A DNA stretch of 64,000 bases from contig NZ_LR134386.1 in NCBI RefSeq assembly GCF_900637665.1, forward strand, positions 1,790,501 to 1,854,500, in the 5' to 3' direction. Under the pieces are notes generated by a model. That model was not told where the DNA came from. It worked only from the letters and a program-made list of their open reading frames with translations, and searched no databases. Made by a program: the position numbers and the translations under genes. This stretch comes from Chryseobacterium nakagawai. GTDB taxonomy: Bacteria > Bacteroidota > Bacteroidia > Flavobacteriales > Weeksellaceae. Positions 16,590 to 25,478 of the stretch are shown in pieces (position 1 is the stretch's first letter; each line of letters starts with the position of its first letter).

Positions 16590-16898
16590 ATGAAGCAATA
16601 CTTAGTCTACATTAATTTTGGCTCTCCTGCCAAAAATGAGCTTGAACAAAAGCTAATAAAATTTCTTATGGAAATAGACCGAACAATTATCGATGTAAAA
16701 GATTTAAAATCTTTCAAAGAGAATATTATTGGTCAGATAGGTTTTATAAATCAAGAATTTAGTAATGATTTTTCTAAAGCTGTATCCTGGTATAATAAAG
16801 GGGCAAAGCATAAAGATTATGGTTTAATCGGTGTTAGCTGTGCGATTGTTCGACTGTATGAAATCAAAAAAAAATATGAGATAACTAAAACAGATTAA
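16590..16898 (+). CDS. Hypothetical early phage protein
   Basis: The 102-residue product starts 6 bases after the previous stop and is mixed alpha/beta, with no recognised motif. Its spacing and direction put it in the same transcript as the zinc-ribbon gene and the primase. Confidence 0.6.
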   Translation: MKQYLVYINFGSPAKNELEQKLIKFLMEIDRTIIDVKDLKSFKENIIGQIGFINQEFSNDFSKAVSWYNKGAKHKDYGLIGVSCAIVRLYEIKKKYEITKTD

Positions 16899-16902
16899 AA
16901 AA

Positions 16903-17067
16903 ATGAGCAGTAAAAAACACCGCAAAGCAATTAAAGATTGGCATCAATTAAATAGCCTATGTACCAACAAAAACAGTTTAAAGGAATTCGCTGAATGCAT
17001 TGAGAGAATCGGTAGGGCCGCAGAATATGCAACATCAATTATTAAACTCAATTTTAATTATCATTAA
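16903..17067 (+). CDS. Small basic hypothetical protein
   Basis: An ORF of 54 codons (MSSKKHRKAIKDWHQLNSLC...) starts 4 bases after the previous stop, with good early-gene spacing. The product is basic at its N-terminus with a helical C-terminal half. It overlaps the following gene, as is common among compact phage genes. Confidence 0.5.
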   Translation: MSSKKHRKAIKDWHQLNSLCTNKNSLKEFAECIERIGRAAEYATSIIKLNFNYH

Positions 17068-17332
17068 TATAGAATTAATCAAAAAAGAGACTCTTGATCA
17101 TTATATCTCTGAAGGAAAGGAAAATTACTACAGAGATAGGGTTGAAATTCTGAAAGAAGATTTGAAAGAAGATTTTAGAAAATGGAAAGAATCCAATCCT
17201 CAAAAGCAATTTTCAGATTATAAAAATAAATGTATCGAAGAGATGAAAACAGGGATGCAGTTCCTCGGAGAAATACTTTATATAGGCCTTTCCCTTACTG
17301 CTTTGGGAGAGATTGAAGAAAAAAACGATTGA
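17027..17332 (+). CDS. Hypothetical early phage protein
   Basis: About 101 residues from ATG 17027; the frame is open back to an ATG at 17000, but that start enlarges the overlap with the 54-codon ORF. The central part is charged and helical (YRDRVEILKEDLKEDFRKWKES), the end hydrophobic (FLGEILYIGLSLTALG). No domain recognised. Confidence 0.55.
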   Translation: MQHQLLNSILIIINIELIKKETLDHYISEGKENYYRDRVEILKEDLKEDFRKWKESNPQKQFSDYKNKCIEEMKTGMQFLGEILYIGLSLTALGEIEEKND

Positions 17333-17356
17333 AAATAACTAATACCAGATTATAGC

Positions 17357-20300
17357 ATGTCATTTCCAATTAATCAGGAACAGATTTTTGAAGCAACAAA
17401 TGGAGGTTGGGACTTGATTACCCGTTTTCTTCCTGAAGCAACTATAAATAAACATTTTAGAATTAGAAAGGAGGGTACAGAAAGTGCAAATGTTTCAAAA
17501 AAAGAAGGAATATATTTTGTAAAGGATTGGGGAGATCCCGGTGGCTTTTATTCTCAGTCTAAACATGGAATACATATCTATTCCCATAATACTGGAAAGA
17601 CTTATTTTGAATCACTTTTATCGTTAGGTGAAGAGCTGGGATTAATCGATAAAAATAAGACGATTGTTAAAAATATTTCCTCATGTAAATTTCATGATTA
17701 TCAAGGTGAAGAGTTAAATGATGATGGTTTTGCGTATGTAGTAAAGGAGTTTACTCCTTATGAACTTGAAATTTTAGGGCCATTAGTCACGCCGGATACA
17801 TGCCAAAAATATAATCTTTATTCCCTAAAATCTTATTCTTGGTTAAAAAAGATAGAAAACACACAAAAGGAATTCTGTGATGTTTACACTGTAACAAGTT
17901 CAGAAACTAATCCAATTTTAGCATTTATAATTACTGAAGGGAAAACAAAACCTAAAGTTTCTTTGCATGGTATAAATAAGGATGTTAAAGTGGAACCAGC
18001 TAATCCTGGCAAAGAATGGTTAAAAATTTATCAGCCAAAATCTTCGGACAAAAAATATAGGTTTTCTTACTTAGGAAAAAAACCAAAACAGCATATTTTT
18101 GGACTCGATATTCTCAAAAGATTAACAGAGAAAGAAGTTGATGTTAGGGATGATGAGGGAAGAGTTACAGGTACAGAACCAGCAATTGAAAAAGTTAAAA
18201 AAGTAATCATTTGTTCTGGAGATAGAGATTCAATTAACATGGCGTCAACAGGTAAGGCTGATGCTGTTGTGTGGTTTAATTCGGAAACTGCAGATATTAC
18301 TGAGTCTCAAATTGCTCTGTTATTCAAATATTCTCAAGAAGTTATTAATGTTCCGGATCTCGATCCTACAGGCGTAGAAGCCGGGAAGAAAATCGCATTG
18401 GAGCACATGGATGTAAAAACAGCATGGCTTCCTGAAGAGATAACCAAGAGAAAAGACTTCCGCGGAAATCCTCTTAAAGATTTTACTGACTTTATGAAAA
18501 TTAACAGTAGTTATGATGATAGTGAACAAAGGGAATTGAAATTGAAAGTTGAAAGATTTTTGGAACTAGCGCGACCAGCAAAATTCTGGTCGGGTAAATG
18601 GAATAAAAGAACTGAAACTACAGATTATAAAATTAACTATAAGAATGCCTTCAACTTTTTAAAATTAAATGGTTTCTTCAGAATTAAAGATGAAAAAAGA
18701 AAAGATGGGTTTTATTTTGTGAAACAAGATAAGCACATTCTTAAAGAGGTTTCTGCTCAGGAAATTAAAGATTTTTTCAATAATGTTCTGGACCAAAAAC
18801 AAAAAGAAAAAGGTTTAGTATTGTTTCCGGATGATCTTCTTAACATGCTTATTGGATCAGAAGCGGTTTCCGATAAAAAACTTGTTAATCTGGAGACTAA
18901 AGAATTTGATTTTACGGACCACACTTTTAATACACAATATCTATTTTTTGATAAGTTCATTTGGGAAATAAAAGCTGATAGAGTAGAGGAAATCAATAAA
19001 GGTTACAGCCGCTATGTTATGGAGAATGATATTCTCAATAACATTATTAAAAAACAGACACGACATACCCTTAATAGCAGAGAAATAAAGTTAGAAGCGA
19101 ACTATGTTGATAGTAAAGGTAATTTAATAAAAGGTAATCCTTTCTTTGAAATTAAAAAGGACGAAAATAACAATTGGGCTGTAAATATTTTACGAAAGGA
19201 TTGCGACTTTATGAATTATCTAATCAATGCAAGCCGTGTTCATTGGAAGGATGAAGTAAAGAATATGCCAGCAAGTAAAAGGGAAGCTTATCTGAAAGAG
19301 AATATGTTTATTCTGGATAAATATAAAACTGAAGGAACAGATTTCGGACTTGATGATGATCAGGTCTACGAACAGGAAATACATTTTGTCAATAAGGTAT
19401 ATACCTTTGGATATTTGCTTCACAGATTTAAAGATCCTTCAAAAGCATGGTGTGTATACGCAATGGATAATGAAGTAGTAGATGATAATGAGTCCCATGG
19501 TAGAACCGGAAAATCATTATTGTTTAATAATGCTGTAAGATTATTTATGAACTCTAAATATATGGGAGCTCGTAAGAAGAATCTTTTAGATAGTGATTTC
19601 CTTTATGATGGTATTACTGAGCAAACAGACTATGTCCTGTTCGATGATGCTGATAAAAAGTTTCAGTTCAATCAACTATTTACAGATATCACCGGAGATC
19701 TTAATGTAAATCCTAAAAATCAAAATGCATACCTAATTCCTTTTCATCAGTCTCCCAAGTTTTGTATTACCACTAATTATGCGCCATTTGGATTAGACTC
19801 ATCAACAATGGAAAGAATTCTTTTCGTTTCTTATTCTGACTGGTATCACGGGGCAAAAGAAGATATGGAAGCTAGATCTCCATTGCATGATTTTCAGAAT
19901 AGATTTTTTACTGAATGGGATGATAAGCAATGGAATTTATTTTTGAATTTTTCGGTTCAATGTCTTCAATTCTTCCTTTCAACCAAAGAAAAGATTGGCG
20001 CTCCACAAGGTAATATTAAACTGAGAAATCTTATAACTGAAATAGGACCGGTGTTCCGCGAATGGGCTGAAGTTTATTTTGATGAATCTAGGCTTAATAC
20101 CGATGTAAGTAAAAAAGATGCTTACGAAGCCCTTAAAAATTATAATCCATCAATGAAAACTACTTCCGCCACCTTATTTAAGAAAAAGCTTCAACAGTTC
20201 TGCGAGTTAAAAAGATATGTTCTTAATCCTGCAGAAAAGATAACAACTTCTGATGGTAGAATTATTAGAACCTTTAACGGATTAGCACAAGAAATGATAT

Positions 20301-20362
20301 TTATTGGAGCTGACAAAGAAATCACTGATAAAAATGATGATGATCCATATAATGTAAAATAA
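17357..20362 (+). CDS. Phage primase-helicase (D5/SF3-type)
   Basis: This 1001-residue replication protein combines an N-terminal primase-like part with a C-terminal superfamily 3 helicase. A TOPRIM-like stretch contains IICSGDRDSINMA (about 284) and VPDLDPTGVEAGKKIA (about 332-347), with acidic residues in the expected places. The helicase has Walker A GRTGKSLL (about 716-723) and Walker B-like YVLFDDAD (about 758-765), followed by the sensor-like FCITTNY. It is the largest early gene and presumably initiates phage DNA replication. A separate initiator gene is not evident, so this protein may recognise the origin itself. Confidence 0.85.
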   Translation: MSFPINQEQIFEATNGGWDLITRFLPEATINKHFRIRKEGTESANVSKKEGIYFVKDWGDPGGFYSQSKHGIHIYSHNTGKTYFESLLSLGEELGLIDKNKTIVKNISSCKFHDYQGEELNDDGFAYVVKEFTPYELEILGPLVTPDTCQKYNLYSLKSYSWLKKIENTQKEFCDVYTVTSSETNPILAFIITEGKTKPKVSLHGINKDVKVEPANPGKEWLKIYQPKSSDKKYRFSYLGKKPKQHIFGLDILKRLTEKEVDVRDDEGRVTGTEPAIEKVKKVIICSGDRDSINMASTGKADAVVWFNSETADITESQIALLFKYSQEVINVPDLDPTGVEAGKKIALEHMDVKTAWLPEEITKRKDFRGNPLKDFTDFMKINSSYDDSEQRELKLKVERFLELARPAKFWSGKWNKRTETTDYKINYKNAFNFLKLNGFFRIKDEKRKDGFYFVKQDKHILKEVSAQEIKDFFNNVLDQKQKEKGLVLFPDDLLNMLIGSEAVSDKKLVNLETKEFDFTDHTFNTQYLFFDKFIWEIKADRVEEINKGYSRYVMENDILNNIIKKQTRHTLNSREIKLEANYVDSKGNLIKGNPFFEIKKDENNNWAVNILRKDCDFMNYLINASRVHWKDEVKNMPASKREAYLKENMFILDKYKTEGTDFGLDDDQVYEQEIHFVNKVYTFGYLLHRFKDPSKAWCVYAMDNEVVDDNESHGRTGKSLLFNNAVRLFMNSKYMGARKKNLLDSDFLYDGITEQTDYVLFDDADKKFQFNQLFTDITGDLNVNPKNQNAYLIPFHQSPKFCITTNYAPFGLDSSTMERILFVSYSDWYHGAKEDMEARSPLHDFQNRFFTEWDDKQWNLFLNFSVQCLQFFLSTKEKIGAPQGNIKLRNLITEIGPVFREWAEVYFDESRLNTDVSKKDAYEALKNYNPSMKTTSATLFKKKLQQFCELKRYVLNPAEKITTSDGRIIRTFNGLAQEMIFIGADKEITDKNDDDPYNVK

Positions 20363-20380
20363 CACCTAATCATAATAAGC

Positions 20381-20722
20381 ATGAAAAACAAGGAATTTCC
20401 TCCATCAAGATCAGATCTGAAAGATCATTTTGGATATCTGTCTTTCAACTGTACACTGATTAATCTTGATATAGTCGGAATACGCTTAGTTAATTCCGGA
20501 GAAGTAGTAGTCATCACGTACAGAGGAAACCGGAAAACGGGATTTATTTATGAAGGTGATAAGTTGAATGAAGCCCAGGTAATGAGAACTTACAGCGATG
20601 TTCCGGAAACCTGGAATGACCTGCAAAGTTATGAGAAGGCTTATGAAGGCCGTATAGAAATATTGAATCCTTTAAAAGATAACTATGTGTTTATCTCTGA
20701 ACAAGAAATTATCGAAAAATAG
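20381..20722 (+). CDS. Hypothetical early phage protein
   Basis: The 113-residue protein follows the primase by 18 bases. It contains a beta-rich segment (VGIRLVNSGEVVVITYRGNRKTGFIYEGDKL) reminiscent of small barrel folds, but no family could be named. After its stop come TGTAATA and TGTAATG repeats at about 20738-20755 that resemble the cluster near 24.8 kb. Confidence 0.55.
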   Translation: MKNKEFPPSRSDLKDHFGYLSFNCTLINLDIVGIRLVNSGEVVVITYRGNRKTGFIYEGDKLNEAQVMRTYSDVPETWNDLQSYEKAYEGRIEILNPLKDNYVFISEQEIIEK

Positions 20723-20753
20723 GTACTTATTAATGTAAAAATGTAATACTGTA

Positions 20754-22232
20754 ATGAATAGAAAATATATTAAAATTGGGACACTTTTAATAAGTCTTAT
20801 TTACGTTGATCTTTTCTGTGGAGCCGGGGGGACCTCTACCGGGATTGAAACGGCAAAGGTAAAAGGAGAAAAATGCGCAAAAGTAATTGTTTGTGTGAAT
20901 CATGATCCAACTGCAATCGCATCCCATGCTGAAAATCATCCTGATTCATGTCATTTTACTGAAGACATTAAAACCCTTGATCTTGCACCGGTAATTATTC
21001 GCATGAAGGAAATGAGAGAATTATACCCTCTTGCAAAGGTTGTTCTGTGGGCATCATTAGAATGTACAAACCACAGTAAAGCAAAGGGAGGAATGTCAAG
21101 GGATGCGGATTCTCGTACATTAGCAAATCACTTGTTCAGGTATATTGATGCCATCAATCCTGATTCTGTACAGATTGAAAATGTTGAAGAGTTTCTGATC
21201 TGGGGGCCTTTGATGATCAAAGAAATTCATAAAAACAATACTTCATATTGCCCATTAGACCTTGTAACTATTGATAAAAAGAAAAAAATCAAGGAATTAA
21301 GACCAATTTGGATTCCAATAAAAGAAAGAAAAGCAGAATATTATAATGCGTGGCTTGATGAAGTTTTGAAGCGTGGATTTTCCTATGATTATAAATTATT
21401 GAATGCTGCTGATTTTGGCGCATACACAAGCCGAAAAAGGTTGTTTATTCAATTTAATAAAAATATTCCTACAGTTTGGCCAGAACAAACGCATTCAAAA
21501 AATCCTGAAGCAACCCTTTTTGGCCAATTAGAAAAATGGAAAGCAGTGAAGGATGTTTTGGATTTGAATGACCTTGGTGAATCAATTTTTGATAAAATTG
21601 AATCTGACAAGACATATCAAAGAATTCTTCTGGGGCTTAAAAGAGAGACAAACAAGCACTTTCTTACATCTTACTATGGCAATGGTTCAGCGCATTCAAT
21701 TGATGCTCCTATTGGTACTTTAACGACTAAGGACAGATGTGCTCTTCATTACATTCATTATGATTATTCAAGTTTGACAACTTCAAGTATTAATAATCCT
21801 GCCGGAGCAGTAACCACGGTACCCAAGCATAACTTAATGTCAATTCAATGGCTAATGGACACACAATTTGGTAGAGTTTCAAAATCCATTGATGAACCTT
21901 CTCCGACAATAATTGCTAGACAAGATAAAAAACCATTATATATTTTACAGGCTGAAAGGGGTTATCCGTCTGATTTCATAAAAGAAAGTGATTCTGATGT
22001 GGTTAAGGAGATCAAAGAATTTATGATTTTAAATCACATCAAGTCTATCACAATGAGAATGCTGACAGTCCAGGAGTTAAAAGAAATTATGGGTTTTCCA
22101 AAAGATTATATTTTGAAAGGGACCAAAACTGATCAAAAAAAATTCATCGGAAATGCGGTTGAAGTTACAATGGCAAGGAAAATTTGTGAGGCAACCGCAA
22201 ACCGATTATTAGAAAGAAAAAAAGCAGCATAA
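20754..22232 (+). CDS. DNA (cytosine-5) methyltransferase
   Basis: The 492-residue enzyme has motif I YVDLFCGAGGTSTG (about 17-30), a motif IV region ASLECTNHSKAKGG with the catalytic Cys in ECTNHS rather than PPCQ, motif VI IENVEEF, motif VIII YTSRKRLFIQF and C-terminal IMGFPKDYI...FIGNAVEVTMARKI. The ECTNHS form occurs in phage orphan methyltransferases. No restriction endonuclease is next to it, so it probably protects phage DNA from host restriction. The recognition sequence cannot be read from the sequence. Confidence 0.9.
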   Translation: MNRKYIKIGTLLISLIYVDLFCGAGGTSTGIETAKVKGEKCAKVIVCVNHDPTAIASHAENHPDSCHFTEDIKTLDLAPVIIRMKEMRELYPLAKVVLWASLECTNHSKAKGGMSRDADSRTLANHLFRYIDAINPDSVQIENVEEFLIWGPLMIKEIHKNNTSYCPLDLVTIDKKKKIKELRPIWIPIKERKAEYYNAWLDEVLKRGFSYDYKLLNAADFGAYTSRKRLFIQFNKNIPTVWPEQTHSKNPEATLFGQLEKWKAVKDVLDLNDLGESIFDKIESDKTYQRILLGLKRETNKHFLTSYYGNGSAHSIDAPIGTLTTKDRCALHYIHYDYSSLTTSSINNPAGAVTTVPKHNLMSIQWLMDTQFGRVSKSIDEPSPTIIARQDKKPLYILQAERGYPSDFIKESDSDVVKEIKEFMILNHIKSITMRMLTVQELKEIMGFPKDYILKGTKTDQKKFIGNAVEVTMARKICEATANRLLERKKAA

Positions 22233-22244
22233 AAAAAGAATAAT

Positions 22245-22616
22245 ATGAAAATCACATTATTATCTGGTCAGATAATAGAATTGACCAAAGAAGACATTAA
22301 GTTTATTAAACCAAAGATTGATGAAGCTTTTGAAGGTCTTGATGATTCTGAATATTTCCGAATTAAAAAATTGAAAGGATCAGAAGTTGAAATTGAATTG
22401 GAAAAAATGTCAGATGGTGATCTTTACCATTTCGCTAAAACTAACGAAGGGTTTATGACTTTCGTAAGAAGTTACATGGCAGATCCTTTTACCATTAAAA
22501 TCTGGAAAGAACTATTCAAACGTCATAATCTTGGTTTTAAGCAAGTCAGATCAATAAGCAATAAGCAACGAAATCTCTTGAAAGAATTAGGAATTAAATA
22601 CAGACAGGAGTTATGA
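22245..22616 (+). CDS. Hypothetical early phage protein
   Basis: The 123-residue protein sits between the two methyltransferases. It is alpha/beta and ends in a basic stretch (GFKQVRSISNKQRNLLKELGIKY). Its stop overlaps the next ATG as ATGA, indicating coupling with the tiny ORF that follows. Function unknown. Confidence 0.55.
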   Translation: MKITLLSGQIIELTKEDIKFIKPKIDEAFEGLDDSEYFRIKKLKGSEVEIELEKMSDGDLYHFAKTNEGFMTFVRSYMADPFTIKIWKELFKRHNLGFKQVRSISNKQRNLLKELGIKYRQEL

Positions 22617-22696
22617 GCCGCCAAGAGAAACGAATAGCTGAAAAAGTAAAAGCTTTGAGAGTTACAATACTTAATCCCGAAAACAAAATACAGTAA
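22613..22696 (+). CDS. 27-residue basic peptide coupled to the methyltransferase
   Basis: The ORF MSRQEKRIAEKVKALRV... overlaps the upstream stop as ATGA and the downstream start as TAATG. Double coupling suggests it is translated, if only to pass ribosomes to the methyltransferase gene. The peptide is strongly basic and helical. Confidence 0.4.
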   Translation: MSRQEKRIAEKVKALRVTILNPENKIQ

Positions 22697-23447
22697 TGAA
22701 TGTTACAGAAAGTATAAAAATCACCAATGAGGATAATATGAAGCTTATGATTCGTTATCCGGATAAATATTTTGATCTCGCTATTGTTGATCCTCCCTAT
22801 GGTATTAATGCTCCTAATTTGACAATGGGAGTAATCCAAAAAGAAAAGGACATTTGCAGTATGGTGGTACATCTACTGCACAGAAGATTAAGAAAGGAAG
22901 GTTGAATCAAGGTTCAGGAAAACTAAAAAATAGAGTGCTAAATCAATCAAACTGCGATTGGGATAACGCAATACCTGGTGAGGAGTATTTTAAAGAACTA
23001 TTCAGAGTTTCAAAAAATCAGATTATATGGGGTGGGAATTACTTCGACCTAAGACCTACAAGAGGTATTGTTTTTTGGGATAAACTTCAACCTTGGGATA
23101 ATTTTTCACAATTCGAATTAGCATGGACATCATTTGATAAACCTGCGGCTAAAATAGCATTAAGTAATACAGGAGGTTCAAATTCAGCTAAGAAAATACA
23201 CCCAACACAAAAACCTTCAGAATTATATCAATGGCTTTTGGTTAAGTATGCTAAAGCTGGAGATAAAATATTAGATACTCATTTAGGATCAGGTAGTATT
23301 GCATTAGCATGTTTTGATTATGGATTTGAGTTAACAGCTTGTGAACTTGACGAATGTTTCTTTAATTCTGCAATTGAAAGAATTAAAAATCATATTTCTT
23401 TTAACCAAAGCTTATTTACGCCTGAACAATTAAAATTATCATTATGA
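22696..23447 (+). pseudogene. Site-specific DNA methyltransferase (DPPYG type), frameshifted
   Basis: The N-terminal part carries the catalytic motif DPPYGINAPN (about residue 34) in one frame. The remainder, with WGGNYFDL, RGIVFWDKLQPWDNFSQFELAWTSF, HPTQKP and motif I DTHLGSGSIALA, is in the -1 frame. After ATGGGA at about 22825-22830, the shifted frame reads SNPKRKGHLQYGG, which restores a family-like sequence, so one base (probably A) seems missing there. This could be a true inactivating deletion, a sequencing error or, less likely, programmed frameshifting, since no classic slippery heptamer lies at the junction. Without the shift the product stops after about 69 residues. Confidence 0.8.
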
Positions 23448-23490
23448 AATCAACTTTAAAAGTAAATGTGAGTTTTGAAATACTGTAAAA

Positions 23491-23721
23491 ATGAATCATA
23501 AATATAAATTAGAATTTTCAATAGAAAACCCGGATAAAAAATTATTGGATTTACTTTTTCCATACAGAAGCAAACAAGTAGTAAAAAAGGATATAAGAAA
23601 ACATTGTATTAAAGTGTATGATAACCTTTCGATGAAAAACAAATTACTGCTTGTAAAATATTGGGGAGATGTTTTACGGAAAACCACAATTCCAAACCAA
23701 ATAACAAAATTACCTTTGTAA
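23491..23721 (+). CDS. Hypothetical early phage protein
   Basis: A 76-residue basic protein (MNHKYKLEFSIENPDKKLL...) with a helical middle section. It begins a run of very small genes with no recognisable domains; one base separates it from the next. Confidence 0.55.
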   Translation: MNHKYKLEFSIENPDKKLLDLLFPYRSKQVVKKDIRKHCIKVYDNLSMKNKLLLVKYWGDVLRKTTIPNQITKLPL

Positions 23722-23722
23722 A

Positions 23723-23818
23723 ATGAAGTGCTTTAAAAACTTATCATTTGAAGATAAAATAGAACTGGGGTTAATGGTAGTATTAGCTATTGTTGCGCTT
23801 TATTATCTCTTTAAGTAG
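23723..23818 (+). CDS. 31-residue single-span membrane peptide
   Basis: MKCFKNLSFEDKIELGLMV... starts one base after the previous stop. Its second half (LGLMVVLAIVALYYLF) is a clear membrane segment with a C-terminal Lys. Tiny membrane proteins like this are frequent in phage early regions and may act on the host envelope. Confidence 0.5.
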   Translation: MKCFKNLSFEDKIELGLMVVLAIVALYYLFK

Positions 23819-23830
23819 TATATTTGAATT

Positions 23831-24070
23831 ATGGATAAAAGATTTTACATAACATCCCTCAGAAAAGAAGAAAATACATTTAGCAAGACAGAATACATGG
23901 TATTGGAGCTAAGATTAAAACAAGGTGATGGTGAATGGATTCCGGAAAGTAAATTAGTTCTACCAATGGATGATGAGCTATTTAATTTCTTTAGAGGAGT
24001 ATTTCATGATGAAGCTTCTTTTATTTTAAATTTAGAAGACATTCCATCAATGATTAATTCTGTTTGTTAG
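23831..24070 (+). CDS. Hypothetical early phage protein
   Basis: The 79-residue acidic protein (MDKRFYITSLRKEENTFSKTEYMV...) lies 12 bases after the membrane peptide. Predicted beta-hairpin followed by helix; no family recognised. Confidence 0.55.
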   Translation: MDKRFYITSLRKEENTFSKTEYMVLELRLKQGDGEWIPESKLVLPMDDELFNFFRGVFHDEASFILNLEDIPSMINSVC

Positions 24071-24101
24071 GTAGTGTAAAACAACAACTAAAAATTACAA
24101 A

Positions 24102-24368
24102 ATGAAATTTACAAAAGAAGAGGTATTGATTATAAGAAAATGTATTCAAAATGAAGGAAATTCTGAATGGATGCTTTTTGAAAATGATATTCTACATATG
24201 TTTTCCAAAGATGAAGAGATTGATACAGAACTAAATCATCATGAACTAGAAGCTTTGTTGAAGGTCACGCAATGGTATGTAGTTTTAAGTGATAAAGAAT
24301 GTATGACTATAAAGGAGCAGTTGCATAACCGAATTTATGAAAATTTCAAAAAACATCATTCATTATAG
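24102..24368 (+). CDS. Hypothetical early phage protein
   Basis: An 88-residue helical acidic protein (MKFTKEEVLIIRKCIQNEGN...) in the same run of small genes. No domain recognised. Confidence 0.55.
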   Translation: MKFTKEEVLIIRKCIQNEGNSEWMLFENDILHMFSKDEEIDTELNHHELEALLKVTQWYVVLSDKECMTIKEQLHNRIYENFKKHHSL

Positions 24369-24420
24369 TTATGGAAAACCAGAACTTCTTATACCCTTCC
24401 AAAATAAAAAAATTAAGCAA

Positions 24421-24570
24421 ATGACTAGATTAAAGCATATTTCAGGGGTTACAGGAACCTATTTAAGGGAAATTCCTTCTCGTCAGTTTTTTCCATTAAT
24501 TACCTGGGTAATTAAAACAGATGATGGACGAGAGTATTTTGCGCCAAAATCTGAATTTTTAATTATATAA
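24421..24570 (+). CDS. Hypothetical small phage protein
   Basis: The ORF is open from 24337, but ATG 24421 gives a compact 49-residue beta-rich protein (MTRLKHISGVTGTYLREIPSR...) whose start overlaps the TGA of a 17-codon ORF as ATGA. It is the last gene before the early-region terminator. Confidence 0.5.
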   Translation: MTRLKHISGVTGTYLREIPSRQFFPLITWVIKTDDGREYFAPKSEFLII

Positions 24571-24592
24571 TAAAGCCACTTCTTCAGAATTT

Positions 24593-24626
24593 AAAATTCC
24601 ACCAATATTATTGGTGGAATTTTTTT
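24593..24626 (+). terminator. Terminator of the early operon
   Basis: AAAATTCCACCAAT (24593-24606) pairs perfectly with 24610-24623 around ATT, followed by T residues. The stem is symmetric, but downstream genes all run rightwards, so it ends the early transcript. Confidence 0.88.
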
Positions 24627-24733
24627 ATGCGATTCTCCGGATTTAGAAATTACAATTCTGGCATTTTCAAAAAAAAAAGAAAGATATGGCTGTACCAATC
24701 ATACCCCTTGCACCCCTTAAAATTTATTTATTT

Positions 24734-24945
24734 TTGTAATATTGTAATTAAGAACAGTTATTCCCGATTTGTAAGGCATTACAGATGTTTTATTTTTTTG
24801 TAATTGTAATATTACAATTACAAAAAAAATGTAATAAAAAAGAGTATTACAAAATACTTACAAACCTTAAATACTCTAATTACAATATTTTTTAAAATGT
24901 AAAACACTGACTATGAGTGATTTATTACATTATTACAGCTTTACA
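24734..24945. repeat. TTGTAAT repeat field with 36-bp perfect palindrome
   Basis: At least nine copies of TTGTAAT or its complement ATTACAA (exact or one base off) are packed into about 210 non-coding bases: tandem at 24734-24748, then around 24769, 24778, 24846, 24857, 24879, 24924 and 24932. In the middle, 24793-24828 is a perfect 36-bp palindrome, TTTTTTTGTAATTGTAAT followed by its complement. Iteron-like spacing and extreme AT content suit a replication origin; a repressor or activator cluster is the alternative. Confidence 0.7.
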
Positions 24946-24986
24946 AAAATTTATCTTAATTTTTATTTATTATACAATTTGTTTTA

Positions 24987-25018
24987 TTTGAAACGTATTG
25001 TATTTTTTTGTATATTTA
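24987..25018 (+). promoter_or_regulatory. Candidate promoter for the 25.0 kb gene pair
   Basis: TTTG (24987-24990) is followed after 20 bases by TATATTTA (25011-25018), near the Bacteroidetes consensus. TATACAA at 24971-24977 and TTGTATA at 25008-25014 resemble half-sites in the repressor-early gene intergenic region. Confidence 0.5.
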
Positions 25019-25040
25019 TACTGTAGATTTTTGAAATACA

Positions 25041-25478
25041 GTGAATTACTTAAGAAAATTTAAAAATAGATTTATTATAAAGGTAGAACTTGTATCTGCT
25101 TTGGATGATAGTTCTTTTCTAATTTCCCCACCCAATGGTTTTCCGGAAGAAACAATACCGGTTGAGTATAATAATATTTATTTTACGATTACTTCAATAT
25201 CACTTCAGCAGAACTCAAAGGTTCCTAATGCCGGATCATACTATGTAGTAAAATTAGATTTTACATTTCCATATTTTGAGGGAACCGAAAATTTTATGGA
25301 AAGATTTAAATATCTTTCAGAAATCAGATTAACACTTAATACAAACGGATTAATTAGAATTAATAAAAATGATATTGCATTGAATAAGCCTTTAGAGGCT
25401 GAATTTCAAACGAGTCTTAAGACTGTTGGCTTTTCTGTTTCTGTTTCACAGCTTTTACCATTTAAAATTAATGAATAG
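25041..25478 (+). CDS. Hypothetical phage protein (GTG start)
   Basis: The 145-residue protein starts with GTG and is beta-rich, with no recognised domain. Its last bases overlap the start of the next gene (ATGAATAG). The pair lies between early and late regions with its own promoter-like site, which would suit a delayed-early role. Confidence 0.55.
   Translation: MNYLRKFKNRFIIKVELVSALDDSSFLISPPNGFPEETIPVEYNNIYFTITSISLQQNSKVPNAGSYYVVKLDFTFPYFEGTENFMERFKYLSEIRLTLNTNGLIRINKNDIALNKPLEAEFQTSLKTVGFSVSVSQLLPFKINE

Noticed and set aside
23444..23488. 14-codon ORF MKSTLKVNVSFEIL overlapping the methyltransferase stop as ATGA
   Set aside because: Far too short to be convincing; possibly just a reinitiation site.
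24371..24424. 17-codon ORF MENQNFLYPSKIKKLSK overlapping the next gene as ATGA
   Set aside because: Could couple translation to the gene at 24421, but no independent evidence that it is made.
24686..24739. 17-codon ORF MAVPIIPLAPLKIYLFL ending in the first TTGTAAT repeat
   Set aside because: Too short to support, lying after the early terminator; its stop is part of the repeat.
24734..24945. Repeat field considered as a CRISPR array
   Set aside because: Units are 7 bases in both orientations with irregular spacing and no spacers of constant length; no cas genes nearby.
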